Below are positions 17,420 to 25,827 of a DNA stretch of 64,000 nucleotides, one piece after another. The position numbers were made by a program, and so were the translations under genes. The notes beneath the pieces were generated by a model that did no database searches, was not told the DNA's origin, and saw nothing but the letters and a program-made list of their open reading frames with translations. Where the stretch lies: NCBI GenBank assembly GCA_022600955.1, contig JAHZJK010000001.1, positions 145,388-209,387 on the forward strand. Reading direction: 5' to 3'. The stretch's first letter is position 1; each line of letters begins with the position of its first letter. Origin of the DNA: Gammaproteobacteria bacterium (lineage in GTDB: Bacteria; Pseudomonadota; Gammaproteobacteria; Steroidobacterales; Woeseiaceae).

Positions 17420-17443
17420 GTAAGGTACCAAGGTACCAAGGTA
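17420..17443. repeat. Tandem 8-bp repeats upstream of the RHH-like gene
   Basis: On the plus strand AAGGTACC occurs at 17423 and 17431, followed by AAGGTA at 17439; on the minus strand this reads as TACCTTGG repeated. Each unit includes the palindrome GGTACC. The array ends about 26 bp before the RHH start codon, where a promoter is expected. RHH repressors often bind tandem repeats of 7-11 bp. Confidence 0.6.
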
Positions 17444-17510
17444 TGTTGGACTGTGCAAGCGGGAAAATGTAGCTAAAGTCGACAGGCGATAAATACGGAG
17501 AGCCACCGAA

Positions 17511-19385
17511 GTGCTTACCGAGGAGCAACTCAAAAAGGGTTTCGTCCTGGGGGATTGCGAAATCCTGCATGACAAAGGGGTCATTCGCCGCGACGGGCAG
17601 GAGATTCGGCCCGAGCCACTGGTCTGGCGTGTGCTGTTGTCGATTGCGCGCCGCAATGGTGATCTTGTTAGCAAGGAAGAAATTGTGGCAGATGCCTGGG
17701 GCGGGCGTGCCGTAGCAGACGATCCGATAAACCGTGCTATTGCAGGTGTTCGCCAGGCGCTTGGTGACAAGGCGCGGCCGCACGAGTACCTCGAGACATT
17801 GCAACGCAGAGGCTATCGACTGCTTAAGCCGGTTGAGCTGACAGAGGTACCTGTAGCAGACCCCACAGCATCTGAGTTGTCTCCGGATTCCGGCACTGGT
17901 TCCAGCGGTTGGCGCTTTGTTGCATTGTTACTGGCCGTGGCAATCGTCGCGATTACGGTATTGCTTTGGCCAACCGGGCCGGGCGTGAACTCGATAGCCG
18001 TCATGCCGTTCGAGAATCATACCGGGACCCGCAACAACGACTACATTGCGTCCGGCTTTAAAGACGTTCTGGTGCGTTCCCTGGGCGGGATTGAGGGAGT
18101 GACTGTCAAGAACGCCCGCTTGAACTACGAACAGGAAGACGACCAGATTAGTGAGTTGCTGGACGTCGACAGCGTATTGCGCGCGTCATTAACACGGGCC
18201 GGTGAGGTGCTCACCCTCAACTACACAATCTCCAGGCTAGGGCAGGGCGTTGTGTTCTCCGGAAAGGTGGAGGGCGGTCTCAGTGAGCAATTCTCGTTGC
18301 AGGAATTGCTGGCTGTGATGGTGCGTCGAGATCTTGTCGGTAAGTCCGAGCAGACTTTATTCAAGAGTCGCTCGTCGGACAGTAGCGCCTATGACAGCTA
18401 CATGCGGGGTGCCTACCTGCTGGAATTACGCGGTGTTGCAGGTAATCTGGAGCAGGCGATCGAGCTGTTTCAGGAAGCCATACGCCTCGACCAGAGCTTT
18501 GGTCCATCCTATCTGGCGCTGGCAACCGCATACGCATTGCTCCCGGACTACCGCAATCAACCAACACAAGAACTGAATAGTCTAGCGCTTGCCACTGTAG
18601 AACAAGGCATCGCCGCTGACCCAACAATCGAGGAAGCTGCGGCGTCGATCTACGGATTCGTTTATCACAAGGAAAAACGATGGCGAGCTTCGGAAGATGC
18701 ACACGTTCGCGCTATTAATGCCGAGGTTGTCGACTCCAATGCATTCAACTGGTACTCCCGCATGTTGGCAAGCGTTGGGCGACTCGATGCATCGCTGGAG
18801 CTGGCACTGGAGGCGGTCAAGTTTGATCCCAGCTCCGCGCTGATGAATAGCCGCGCAGCCATGGCGTACACATGGCTGGAAGATTCCGAAAATGCACACA
18901 AGTATTTCTTGCGGGCGGAGCGTCTCGGGGCTGATGGAGTCACCTATAAGCTGGCGTACGCCTTTCTGCTGACGCGTGATGGCCAGTGGCAGAAAGCGCG
19001 AGCCTTAACCCATGAAGTTGTGCGCCTGGCGGAGACCAGTGACGACTGGGTCGACCCAGTCTACGACGGCCTGAGAGATTCACAACACGCGGCCACTGCG
19101 CTTCTCGCGCTGGACAAGGTCGAGCAGGCAGGGGAGCTTCCTTACCAGGTCAGCCTCGTGGCGAGAACGATGTTGGGCGACGTTGAGGGCGCAATGCGTG
19201 TTGCGCAAATGCTCAAGCTGCCCGGAGAAGTGTTTGAAATGGACTTGTTGTTTGTGCCGGAGATGAAACCGTTGCGACAACATCCAGGTTTCATGCCGCT
19301 GTTGAGACAGCTAGGCATTGTCGCTTACTGGGCCAGCCAGGAGTGTTCCTGGGCGGGCGAGCAAGTTCGTTGTGCTGGTGACTAG
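17511..19385 (+). CDS. CadC-like transmembrane regulator with winged helix and TPR repeats
   Basis: 624 residues from GTG 17511. Residues about 10-103 form a Trans_reg_C winged helix with the LQRRGYRLL wing. A transmembrane helix follows at about 127-148 (FVALLLAVAIVAITVLLW), so the rest is periplasmic. Next come SIAVMPFENHTG, a segment common in adenylate cyclase/CadC-like proteins, and at least five TPR-like helical pairs (about 290-580, for example AIELFQEAIRLDQSFGPSYL). Such proteins act as one-component, membrane-bound transcription activators; the target is unknown. Its stop overlaps arfB within CTAG. Confidence 0.88.
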   Translation: MLTEEQLKKGFVLGDCEILHDKGVIRRDGQEIRPEPLVWRVLLSIARRNGDLVSKEEIVADAWGGRAVADDPINRAIAGVRQALGDKARPHEYLETLQRRGYRLLKPVELTEVPVADPTASELSPDSGTGSSGWRFVALLLAVAIVAITVLLWPTGPGVNSIAVMPFENHTGTRNNDYIASGFKDVLVRSLGGIEGVTVKNARLNYEQEDDQISELLDVDSVLRASLTRAGEVLTLNYTISRLGQGVVFSGKVEGGLSEQFSLQELLAVMVRRDLVGKSEQTLFKSRSSDSSAYDSYMRGAYLLELRGVAGNLEQAIELFQEAIRLDQSFGPSYLALATAYALLPDYRNQPTQELNSLALATVEQGIAADPTIEEAAASIYGFVYHKEKRWRASEDAHVRAINAEVVDSNAFNWYSRMLASVGRLDASLELALEAVKFDPSSALMNSRAAMAYTWLEDSENAHKYFLRAERLGADGVTYKLAYAFLLTRDGQWQKARALTHEVVRLAETSDDWVDPVYDGLRDSQHAATALLALDKVEQAGELPYQVSLVARTMLGDVEGAMRVAQMLKLPGEVFEMDLLFVPEMKPLRQHPGFMPLLRQLGIVAYWASQECSWAGEQVRCAGD

Positions 19386-19807
19386 TCTCGACTCACCTTC
19401 GCGCGTGAACGCTTGAGGTCGCCGCGTTTCGATTTCGCATCGAGGCGCTTCTGTTTTGCTCGCTTGCTGACCTTGGTTGGAATTCGTCGCTTCCGGGTTC
19501 GCAGGGCACTGTGCAGTAACTCGGACAGCCGACTGAAAGCCGCTTGCCGGTTGCGATCCTGACTGCGAAATGCCTGCGACTTGATAACGACGACACCATC
19601 CGCGGTGATGCGGTGGTCAGGGCGGGAAAGCAATCGATTCTTGATGGCTGCTGGCAGTGCATCACAATGTGCAATATCAAATCGAAGGTGAATAGCAGTT
19701 GCCACCTTGTTGACATTTTGTCCGCCGGCGCCTTGCGAGCGCACCGCTGTTGTTTGGATTTCGGACATCGGGATACGAATGTTGTCCGAAATATCGAGAG
19801 TGTCCAC
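19382..19807 (-). CDS. arfB: Peptidyl-tRNA hydrolase ArfB (stalled-ribosome rescue)
   Basis: 141 residues, GTG start 4 bases after GGAGG. Release-factor-like GGQ domain with RSQGAGGQNVNKV (about 23-35), then a strongly basic tail (RRIPTKVSKRAKQKRLDAKS) that enters the mRNA channel of stalled ribosomes. It has no codon-recognition domain. Length is standard for YaeJ/ArfB. Confidence 0.95.
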   Translation of the reverse strand: MDTLDISDNIRIPMSEIQTTAVRSQGAGGQNVNKVATAIHLRFDIAHCDALPAAIKNRLLSRPDHRITADGVVVIKSQAFRSQDRNRQAAFSRLSELLHSALRTRKRRIPTKVSKRAKQKRLDAKSKRGDLKRSRAKVSRD

Positions 19808-19859
19808 TCAACCTCCGATGTGTGAGAATGCACCTCCATCTTCCTCATCGGCGCTCTGA

Positions 19860-21056
19860 ATGCAAGTTCGCAATCTTGTAATCCTGGTTTTCTGCCAGCT
19901 GATTTCAGCGACCGGTTCGATTGTGATGGTCACACTCGGCGGAATCATCGGCTCGGATCTTACGACCAACAAAGCATTAGCCACGTTGCCATTGTCGATG
20001 ATGGTTGTGGCGGTCGCGGCAACGACAATTCCCGCGACGATGATTATGAAGCGGATCGGCCGGCGAAAAGGATTTGCACTCGCTTCGATCTCAGCGGCGG
20101 TTGCCTTGATGGCAGCCGTATTCGCTTTGAAGGAGCAGAGCTTTGCGATGTATATCGTCGCTGCGATGCTGTTCGGCATCAATATGGCCTTTGCGCAGCA
20201 GTACCGGTATGCGGCGGCGGAGAGCGTCGAGCCGAAGTATGTCCCTCGCGCGGTATCGTTCGTGCTGGTCGGCTCTATCGGCGGTGCTTTTCTGGGTCCT
20301 GAGCTCGCGACACGTGGCCAGTTCTGGATTGAGAACATCCCGTATGCGGGCACGATGGCAGTTCTCAGTGTGTTGTTTGTATTGCAGGCACTGATGTTCC
20401 TGTCGATGGGTGCTGCAAACAGGCACGATGAGCGATCTGAGTTGCATGCGGAGCGGCCTCTGGGCGTTATCGTCAGGCAGCCCTTGTTCATTGTCGCAGT
20501 ACTCGGTGGCACGGTTGGCTATGGCCTGATGACACTGGTCATGACGGCGACGCCTCTGAGTATGCATATCATCGACGACTACACGCTTGAACAAACGGCC
20601 GCTGTTATTCGAGCCCACGTACTTGGCATGTACGTACCTTCTCTCGTCGCGGGCTTCCTGATCGAACGTGTGGGCGTGACCCGGCTAATGTTCGCAGGTG
20701 CAGTGCTTCTTCTCGCGACATCCGTTATCGGACTGCAGGGGCATACGGTTTTGCACTACTGGTGGGCATTGTTACTGCTTGGCGTCGGTTGGAACTTCTT
20801 GTACGTCGGTGGGACGACTTTGCTGACTTACACCTACAGTATGGCAGAACGTTTTCAGGCTCAGGCCGTGAATGAATTCCTCGTCTTCGGGACGTCGGCG
20901 ACAGCTTCGCTGCTGGCCGGGACAGTGATGTACTTTTCTGGCTGGAGCACGCTCATGCTGATTCCGATACCGATACTGCTATTGATTTGCATCGCACTGA
21001 TTGTCGTGCGAAAGGACCCGATCTTGCAGCACAAGAGTTTTCAGAATGCCGGATAA
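19860..21056 (+). CDS. Major facilitator superfamily transporter
   Basis: 398 residues with about 12 hydrophobic helices. The loop between helices 2 and 3 carries MKRIGRRKGF, the MFS motif A equivalent. The central cytoplasmic loop (about 186-205) is short. No substrate can be assigned from sequence. It overlaps the downstream decarboxylase gene by 11 bases, so it probably exports or imports the substrate or product of that enzyme. The Shine-Dalgarno is weak. Confidence 0.88.
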   Translation: MQVRNLVILVFCQLISATGSIVMVTLGGIIGSDLTTNKALATLPLSMMVVAVAATTIPATMIMKRIGRRKGFALASISAAVALMAAVFALKEQSFAMYIVAAMLFGINMAFAQQYRYAAAESVEPKYVPRAVSFVLVGSIGGAFLGPELATRGQFWIENIPYAGTMAVLSVLFVLQALMFLSMGAANRHDERSELHAERPLGVIVRQPLFIVAVLGGTVGYGLMTLVMTATPLSMHIIDDYTLEQTAAVIRAHVLGMYVPSLVAGFLIERVGVTRLMFAGAVLLLATSVIGLQGHTVLHYWWALLLLGVGWNFLYVGGTTLLTYTYSMAERFQAQAVNEFLVFGTSATASLLAGTVMYFSGWSTLMLIPIPILLLICIALIVVRKDPILQHKSFQNAG

Positions 21057-22425
21057 CAGAAATCTGCGAAGCCTGCTTAAGGATGCTGCGGAGCGCGGCG
21101 TACAGTACAGGGAGGCCAGTCTGGAGCGACACGTCGCACCCAGGCCAGAAGCCGTCGCTGCGACCGCGGAGTTTGTTGAGCCCATGCCCGACGCAGGTAC
21201 GAGTGACGCAGAGGTGTTACGAATACTTGATGAAATTGGGTCGCCAGCGACAGTCAATATGGTTGGCCCGCGATACTTCGGCTTCGTGATTGGAGGTTCT
21301 CTGCCAGTGACGGTTGCAAGCAACTGGTTAACTGCCGCCTGGGACCAAAACGTCGGGATGCATGAAGTCACACCAGCGACGGCGACATTGGAGCGCGTCG
21401 CAATGAGCTGGATGCTCGATATGTTCGGCTTGCCAGGTGATAGCGCTGCGGCATTTGTTACCGGTGCCACGGTGGCGAATTTTACGGCTCTCGCTGCGGC
21501 AAGAAACCGGGTCTTTAATGATGCGGGCTGGAATGTTGAGGCCGACGGTCTCATCGGCGCACCTGCTCTAACTGTGATTGTTTCTGCGGAGACTCACCCA
21601 ACAGTTTTCAAGTCGCTTGGCATGCTGGGATTCGGTCGTAACCGGGTCTTACGCGCGCCGGTAGATGGACAGGGACGTATCGACATTGCTCGTTTTCCGG
21701 AATTTGATGGCCCAACGATTATTTGCACGCAGGCAGGGAACGTAAACACCGGTGCGTTTGACCCGGTCGGCGAAATATGCGCTTTGGCTAAGCCGAAAGG
21801 CGCGTGGGTCCATGTTGATGGTGCATTCGGACTGTGGGCGGCTGCATCGCGCGAACTTGAGCATTTGTGTTCTGATTTCGCTGCTGCGGATTCCTGGGCA
21901 ACAGACGCGCACAAATGGTTGAACGTACCGTATGACAGCGGCATTGCATTTGTGCGAGATACGGCGGCACTAAAGTCGGCGATGTCCATCACAGCAGAAT
22001 ACCTGATGACTGATTCAGAATTCCGGAATCCGTCCGACTTCACCCCTGAACTGTCACGACGCGCACGTGGCGTGGACGTGTGGGCCGCATTGAAGTCTCT
22101 GGGTCGGGATGGAGTCGCCAACATGATCGACACATGCTGCGCGAATGCGCGGCGTTTCGCGACAGGCCTCGAGGGCGCCGGGTACGAAGTTCTGAATGAT
22201 GTCGTTCTCAACCAGGTTCTGGTTTCATTTGGTGATGACGCGAGCAATCGTCAAATCATCGATGCCATACAGGCCGACGGCACATGCTGGTGCGGCGTCA
22301 CTGTCTGGCAAGGAAAGACGGCGATGCGCATCAGTGTTTGTAACTGGTCCACAACGGCGGCCGATGTCGATCTCAGTCTCGAAGCGACCATCCGGATCGC
22401 CAGGCAAAACGCATTGCGGAGTTAG
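21046..22425 (+). CDS. PLP-dependent group II amino acid decarboxylase
   Basis: 459 residues from the ATG at 21046, inside the end of the MFS gene. Pyridoxal-binding motif ATDAHKWLNVPYDSGIAFV (Lys about 293) and GATVANFTALAAARNRV place it among aromatic-L-amino-acid/glutamate/diaminobutyrate decarboxylase-like enzymes. Aminotransferase-like fold type I. Substrate unresolved. The neighbours (transporter before, FAD amine oxidase-like enzyme after) suggest decarboxylation and then oxidation of the amine. Confidence 0.9.
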   Translation: MPDNRNLRSLLKDAAERGVQYREASLERHVAPRPEAVAATAEFVEPMPDAGTSDAEVLRILDEIGSPATVNMVGPRYFGFVIGGSLPVTVASNWLTAAWDQNVGMHEVTPATATLERVAMSWMLDMFGLPGDSAAAFVTGATVANFTALAAARNRVFNDAGWNVEADGLIGAPALTVIVSAETHPTVFKSLGMLGFGRNRVLRAPVDGQGRIDIARFPEFDGPTIICTQAGNVNTGAFDPVGEICALAKPKGAWVHVDGAFGLWAAASRELEHLCSDFAAADSWATDAHKWLNVPYDSGIAFVRDTAALKSAMSITAEYLMTDSEFRNPSDFTPELSRRARGVDVWAALKSLGRDGVANMIDTCCANARRFATGLEGAGYEVLNDVVLNQVLVSFGDDASNRQIIDAIQADGTCWCGVTVWQGKTAMRISVCNWSTTAADVDLSLEATIRIARQNALRS

Positions 22426-22427
22426 TC

Positions 22428-23777
22428 TTGAGCAAGCGCCTTTATGACGACAACCTGTACCTCTTTGATACACCGCAGCGCAGTTATTGGGAGGCGACCG
22501 CGGGAAACACCAGGCTGGACGCGAGTCCCCTCAAGGGCGATCAAAGCTGCGATGTCGCGGTTATTGGTGGTGGCTATACGGGACTTTCTGCCGCTCTGCA
22601 CCTGGCGAGAGACTACAACATCGATGTCAGGGTACTTGAGGCAGGGCATATAGGCTGGGGTGCATCTGGACGAAATGGCGGATTCTGTTGTCCCGGTGGC
22701 ACTGGCGTCGATAGCCACGACATGACCAGGATGGTCGGTCTTGAAGCGGTCAGGGAGTATTACCGTGCCCAGGTTCAGGCTGTGGAGCTGGTGAGGGCGT
22801 TGGCTGAAGAAGAGGCAATAGACTTGCAGTCGCAAGGTGACGCCGAACTGGTGGTTGCTCATACAGCAAAAGCATTTGATCGCATCAAGCGCGATCACAA
22901 CATGATGAGTACGCAGCTGGGTCTGGAGTCCGAACTGCTCAGTCCTGGTGACGTACGCGAGCGCTATTACGATTCTGCCGAAAACCATGGGGGGCTGGTT
23001 TCGAAGCCGGCATTCGGTTTGCATCCACTGCGCTACTGTCAAGGTCTTGCCGCTGCAGCAGAGCGGCGTGGCGCCGTTTTGCACCAGCACAGCGAGGTGT
23101 TGAACTGGAGCAAGACCGAAGATGGCAACCATCGACTGTCCACCGCTGGCGGCATGATAAAAGCCAGGCGCGTCATCTTCGCTGCGAACGGGTTCATGCC
23201 GGAGGACCTGCACGAAAAATTCTATGCGCGCACATTGCCAGTGATAAGCGCGATTATCGTTACTCGTCCGCTTAGCGATGATGAACGCGCAGCGCACCGC
23301 TGGGTAACGCAACATCCTGCAATCAATTCGCGCCGCATCCTGAACTACTTCAGGATGCTTCCGGACAATCGTTTCATGTTTGGTGGTCGCGGCCACACGA
23401 CCGGGCATCCTCAGGGAGAGCGGGAAACATATCGACGACTGCAGAACTTGCTGGCAGAGTTGTGGCCACACTGGGCGCAAGCCGAGATCGAGTATCGCTG
23501 GCACGGATTGATTTGCATGACGGGCTCTCTGAGCCCGGCGCTGGGTCAGCTCGACGACGATAGCAGCGTTTTATTCGCGCATGGCTACCACGGCAATGGT
23601 GTGAACAATGCGACCTGGTCGGGCAAGCAACTTGCAGATTGGATTGGGACTGGCAGTTCGCCTGAGCTACCGGGAATTATGCGCGGGATTGGCCGCAAAT
23701 ACCCGTTGGCCGGGATGCGACTGAAATACCTGCAGTTGGGCATCGCGGTCTCATCCTGGCTGGATCGGACGCGCTAG
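22428..23777 (+). CDS. FAD-dependent oxidoreductase (DAO family, PuuB-like)
   Basis: 449 residues from TTG 22428, six bases after GGAG. N-terminal SYWEATAG, then the dinucleotide site DVAVIGGGYTGLSAALHLA (about 42-60), GWGASGRNGGFC, and a closing GYHGNGVNNATWSGK. This is the pattern of gamma-glutamylputrescine oxidase and related amine oxidases. It lies two bases after the decarboxylase. A CTAG overlap joins it tail-to-tail with the outer membrane protein gene. Symbol not assigned because the rest of a puu pathway is missing. Confidence 0.9.
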   Translation: MSKRLYDDNLYLFDTPQRSYWEATAGNTRLDASPLKGDQSCDVAVIGGGYTGLSAALHLARDYNIDVRVLEAGHIGWGASGRNGGFCCPGGTGVDSHDMTRMVGLEAVREYYRAQVQAVELVRALAEEEAIDLQSQGDAELVVAHTAKAFDRIKRDHNMMSTQLGLESELLSPGDVRERYYDSAENHGGLVSKPAFGLHPLRYCQGLAAAAERRGAVLHQHSEVLNWSKTEDGNHRLSTAGGMIKARRVIFAANGFMPEDLHEKFYARTLPVISAIIVTRPLSDDERAAHRWVTQHPAINSRRILNYFRMLPDNRFMFGGRGHTTGHPQGERETYRRLQNLLAELWPHWAQAEIEYRWHGLICMTGSLSPALGQLDDDSSVLFAHGYHGNGVNNATWSGKQLADWIGTGSSPELPGIMRGIGRKYPLAGMRLKYLQLGIAVSSWLDRTR

Positions 23778-24433
23778 AAGTTGTATACGAATCCAAGCGA
23801 CACAACGGGCCATGCTTTGTAATCGCTGACTTCGTCTTCGATCTCCAGGCGTTCCGCTTCCAAAGCATCTATGAACACCTGCTGGCCGGCCGCGTTGCCG
23901 TCTGCCTCCAGCGTGACGATCGGCTCGCCTTGCCACAACACGCCGAAATCAAGGTTGAGTCCGACCTTATCGAACACCTCGAAATCGAATCCCATGCCAA
24001 AATATGGCGCGGTGTCGCTGAATGATGTGACGCTTCTGAGTGTGCCGATGTCTGCCGCGGTAAACGGTACACCGCCGATGTTCAGATTGGCGCCACCGGT
24101 ATCGGCGCTCACCATCTGCAGCTCGTTGCCGTTTGAAAAGATTCCTGCGGTGACGCGAAAGGGGCTGAGCGGAAAGCGAAAATTCCCGGTCGCGTAGTAG
24201 CTGTCAAGGGCGAACGTCGCGTTGTAATTGATGCCGGCCTGAGACCCACTGTCTTCAAAGTCATAGGCGTTTGCGCCAACACGAACATCCAGCCAGTCTA
24301 TTGGGCTCCAGCGACCCTCGACACCCAGGCCGAGCGTACCGGCTTTTACACCAACACCGTAGTCGGCATTCGCCGCGCCGGATGTGGCCAGAAGTACAGC
24401 GGCCAATGCCGCTTTCGCAAGATTCGTGTTCAT
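23774..24433 (-). CDS. Outer membrane beta-barrel protein
   Basis: 219 residues from ATG 24433, AGGAAC upstream. Signal peptide 1-23 ending ANA. Alternating hydrophobic/polar strands rich in Gly, Tyr and Phe, ending in VVSLGFVYNF with a terminal Phe, the signature of an outer membrane barrel (about 8 strands). It starts like other small barrel proteins (ADYGVGVKAGTLGLGVEG). Function unknown. Confidence 0.85.
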   Translation of the reverse strand: MNTNLAKAALAAVLLATSGAANADYGVGVKAGTLGLGVEGRWSPIDWLDVRVGANAYDFEDSGSQAGINYNATFALDSYYATGNFRFPLSPFRVTAGIFSNGNELQMVSADTGGANLNIGGVPFTAADIGTLRSVTSFSDTAPYFGMGFDFEVFDKVGLNLDFGVLWQGEPIVTLEADGNAAGQQVFIDALEAERLEIEDEVSDYKAWPVVSLGFVYNF

Positions 24434-24499
24434 GGCTGTTCCTGATTCGCCTGACGTGTTCAATGAGTCGAAATCCTATCGTTACGTCACATTGTTGAC

Positions 24500-24515
24500 T
24501 GTGCGATGTATCACA
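24500..24515. promoter_or_regulatory. Possible CRP/Vfr-type site
   Basis: TGTGC-GATGTA-TCACA fits TGTGA-N6-TCACA with one mismatch, in the divergent gap between the barrel gene (start 24433) and the double-glycine peptide gene (start 24648). TTGACT at 24495 overlaps it. Whether either gene responds to cAMP-CRP is untested. Confidence 0.35.
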
Positions 24516-24647
24516 AGCCCGGCCATTGCTCCGGAATATGTCAAATTGAATGAATTGCCCTGATTCGCCAGCGGCCGGCAGGGCTCTAAGCGCCTAGCGT
24601 TGTGGGTGCGCAGGAAGCGCGTTTAATAGCAATCAAAGGAGAATGCA

Positions 24648-24881
24648 ATGCGAGAACTCACGGCGAACGAGATGCAGTTTGTTGTTGGCGGTTTTGGGTG
24701 CCATGCAGGTGCTGCTGGCGGTTCCGGTAGTGGCTCAGGCGACGACGCGGGCGGCGACAGCGGCAATAGCTACGGTGGCGTTTCAGATACCACTTCGGTT
24801 GGCGACGACATCATCAATATCTACGAAGGCCTGGTACAAGCGACCTCGCACATTATCGAGAGGGTGGCGACGTCGTTTTAA
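24648..24881 (+). CDS. Small peptide with double-glycine leader (bacteriocin/microcin-like)
   Basis: 77 residues with a strong AAAGGAG Shine-Dalgarno. MRELTANEMQFVVGG is a textbook double-glycine leader (MREL, Glu at -8, hydrophobics, GG), as used for class II bacteriocins and microcins exported by peptidase-containing ABC transporters. The core after GG is 62 residues: Gly/Ser/Asp-rich first, then an amphipathic C-terminus (IINIYEGLVQATSHIIERV). A single Cys (CHAG) stands near the start. No dedicated transporter is in the window. A CPBP protease lies convergent, sharing a terminator region. Confidence 0.75.
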   Translation: MRELTANEMQFVVGGFGCHAGAAGGSGSGSGDDAGGDSGNSYGGVSDTTSVGDDIINIYEGLVQATSHIIERVATSF

Positions 24882-24890
24882 GCATGCGAT

Positions 24891-24927
24891 CGCCGGGGCG
24901 GTTACGCTGCCTCGGCGGTTTTTTTTT
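24891..24927 (+). terminator. Rho-independent terminator of the peptide gene
   Basis: Left arm CGCCGGGGCGG (24891-24901), loop TTACG, right arm CTGCCTCGGCG (24907-24917) with two G-T pairs, then nine T residues (24919-24927). The hairpin lies 9 bases after the peptide stop. It also encodes the last residues of the convergent CPBP gene. Confidence 0.8.
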
Positions 24928-25726
24928 CAATGACGGGCTTTGCGAGCAACCATACAATGCCGGCAATAGCATGTAGTCCGATCACGAGCGCAGCCAGTCC
25001 GGGTGCCAGCCGCGGCAATGAATCGATTGCCGGATTCCAGTGGCCCGAGAGACAGCGCCAGTCGAACTGGATCAGACCATTCACAGTCGCATGCGCCACG
25101 ACGCTACTCCAAAGCGATCCTGTCGCCCAAAACAGTGTGCCGAAAACGATCCCTGCAAATGCGGCGAAAGCCCAACTGTCAGGACGGTGAAAGGCCATAA
25201 AAACGAGTGCTGATGTCAGCACCGCGAGTACGGGGGCGCACTGATCCAGCGCGCCCATGACTACGCCCCGATGAATAATCTCTTCAATGATTGGCACAAG
25301 CAGTACCATTACCAAGACGCCTAACAGCAGTAGTTCGGTAGCGGGACAATCGAAGCCGAAACTGGGGCCGACAATCGCGTTAGCATCTGTGTTGACATAT
25401 CGGCCGAAGGAAACACTGGCAATCAACTCGCACCAGGCAACAACACGCAAAAGTATGCCGACGAGTATCGCGCGCAATACAATGCGGCTGCTCAGATGTT
25501 GTCGCTGAAACAGACTGGCGACATAGTTTTTGTCGGTCGGCCACAAAGGGCATAGCAACAACAGCAGGATTACCGGTACCACGAGATAAGACAGGTCGGT
25601 CGCCGTGGTCGATGGAATTCCGCGGTCCCGGAGTGCAACCAATAGCCAGGAACGCACAACAAGCGCGGCGATGGTTGCGAGCACTGCGACGGCGAGGGTT
25701 TTTCGTGAGACGGAGGCGACTGGCAT
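24902..25726 (-). CDS. CPBP-family intramembrane metalloprotease
   Basis: 274 residues with about eight hydrophobic segments. The CPBP (CAAX protease/bacteriocin-processing, Abi) signature is present: EEIIHRG (about 142-148), FMAFHRPD and VVAHATVNGL, supplying the metal-binding Glu and His. Relatives include Rce1-type proteases and bacteriocin immunity or maturation proteins. Its place beside a double-glycine peptide suggests immunity or processing, which is inference. The gene ends inside the peptide gene's terminator. Confidence 0.87.
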   Translation of the reverse strand: MPVASVSRKTLAVAVLATIAALVVRSWLLVALRDRGIPSTTATDLSYLVVPVILLLLLCPLWPTDKNYVASLFQRQHLSSRIVLRAILVGILLRVVAWCELIASVSFGRYVNTDANAIVGPSFGFDCPATELLLLGVLVMVLLVPIIEEIIHRGVVMGALDQCAPVLAVLTSALVFMAFHRPDSWAFAAFAGIVFGTLFWATGSLWSSVVAHATVNGLIQFDWRCLSGHWNPAIDSLPRLAPGLAALVIGLHAIAGIVWLLAKPVIEKKTAEAA

Positions 25727-25827
25727 CCGAGTGACACTGACTGAGAGGCCGGCGTATTGCAGCAGGCAAATCTCCGGCTTTCACGGATTTACTCGCTGCC
25801 CAATCACTGACCTTTGCTGACACGGGC

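Noticed and set aside
19808..20512. 234-aa minus-strand frame
   Set aside because: Antisense of the MFS transporter.
22422..23504. 360-aa minus-strand open frame
   Set aside because: Antisense of the FAD oxidoreductase gene, which has clear motifs.
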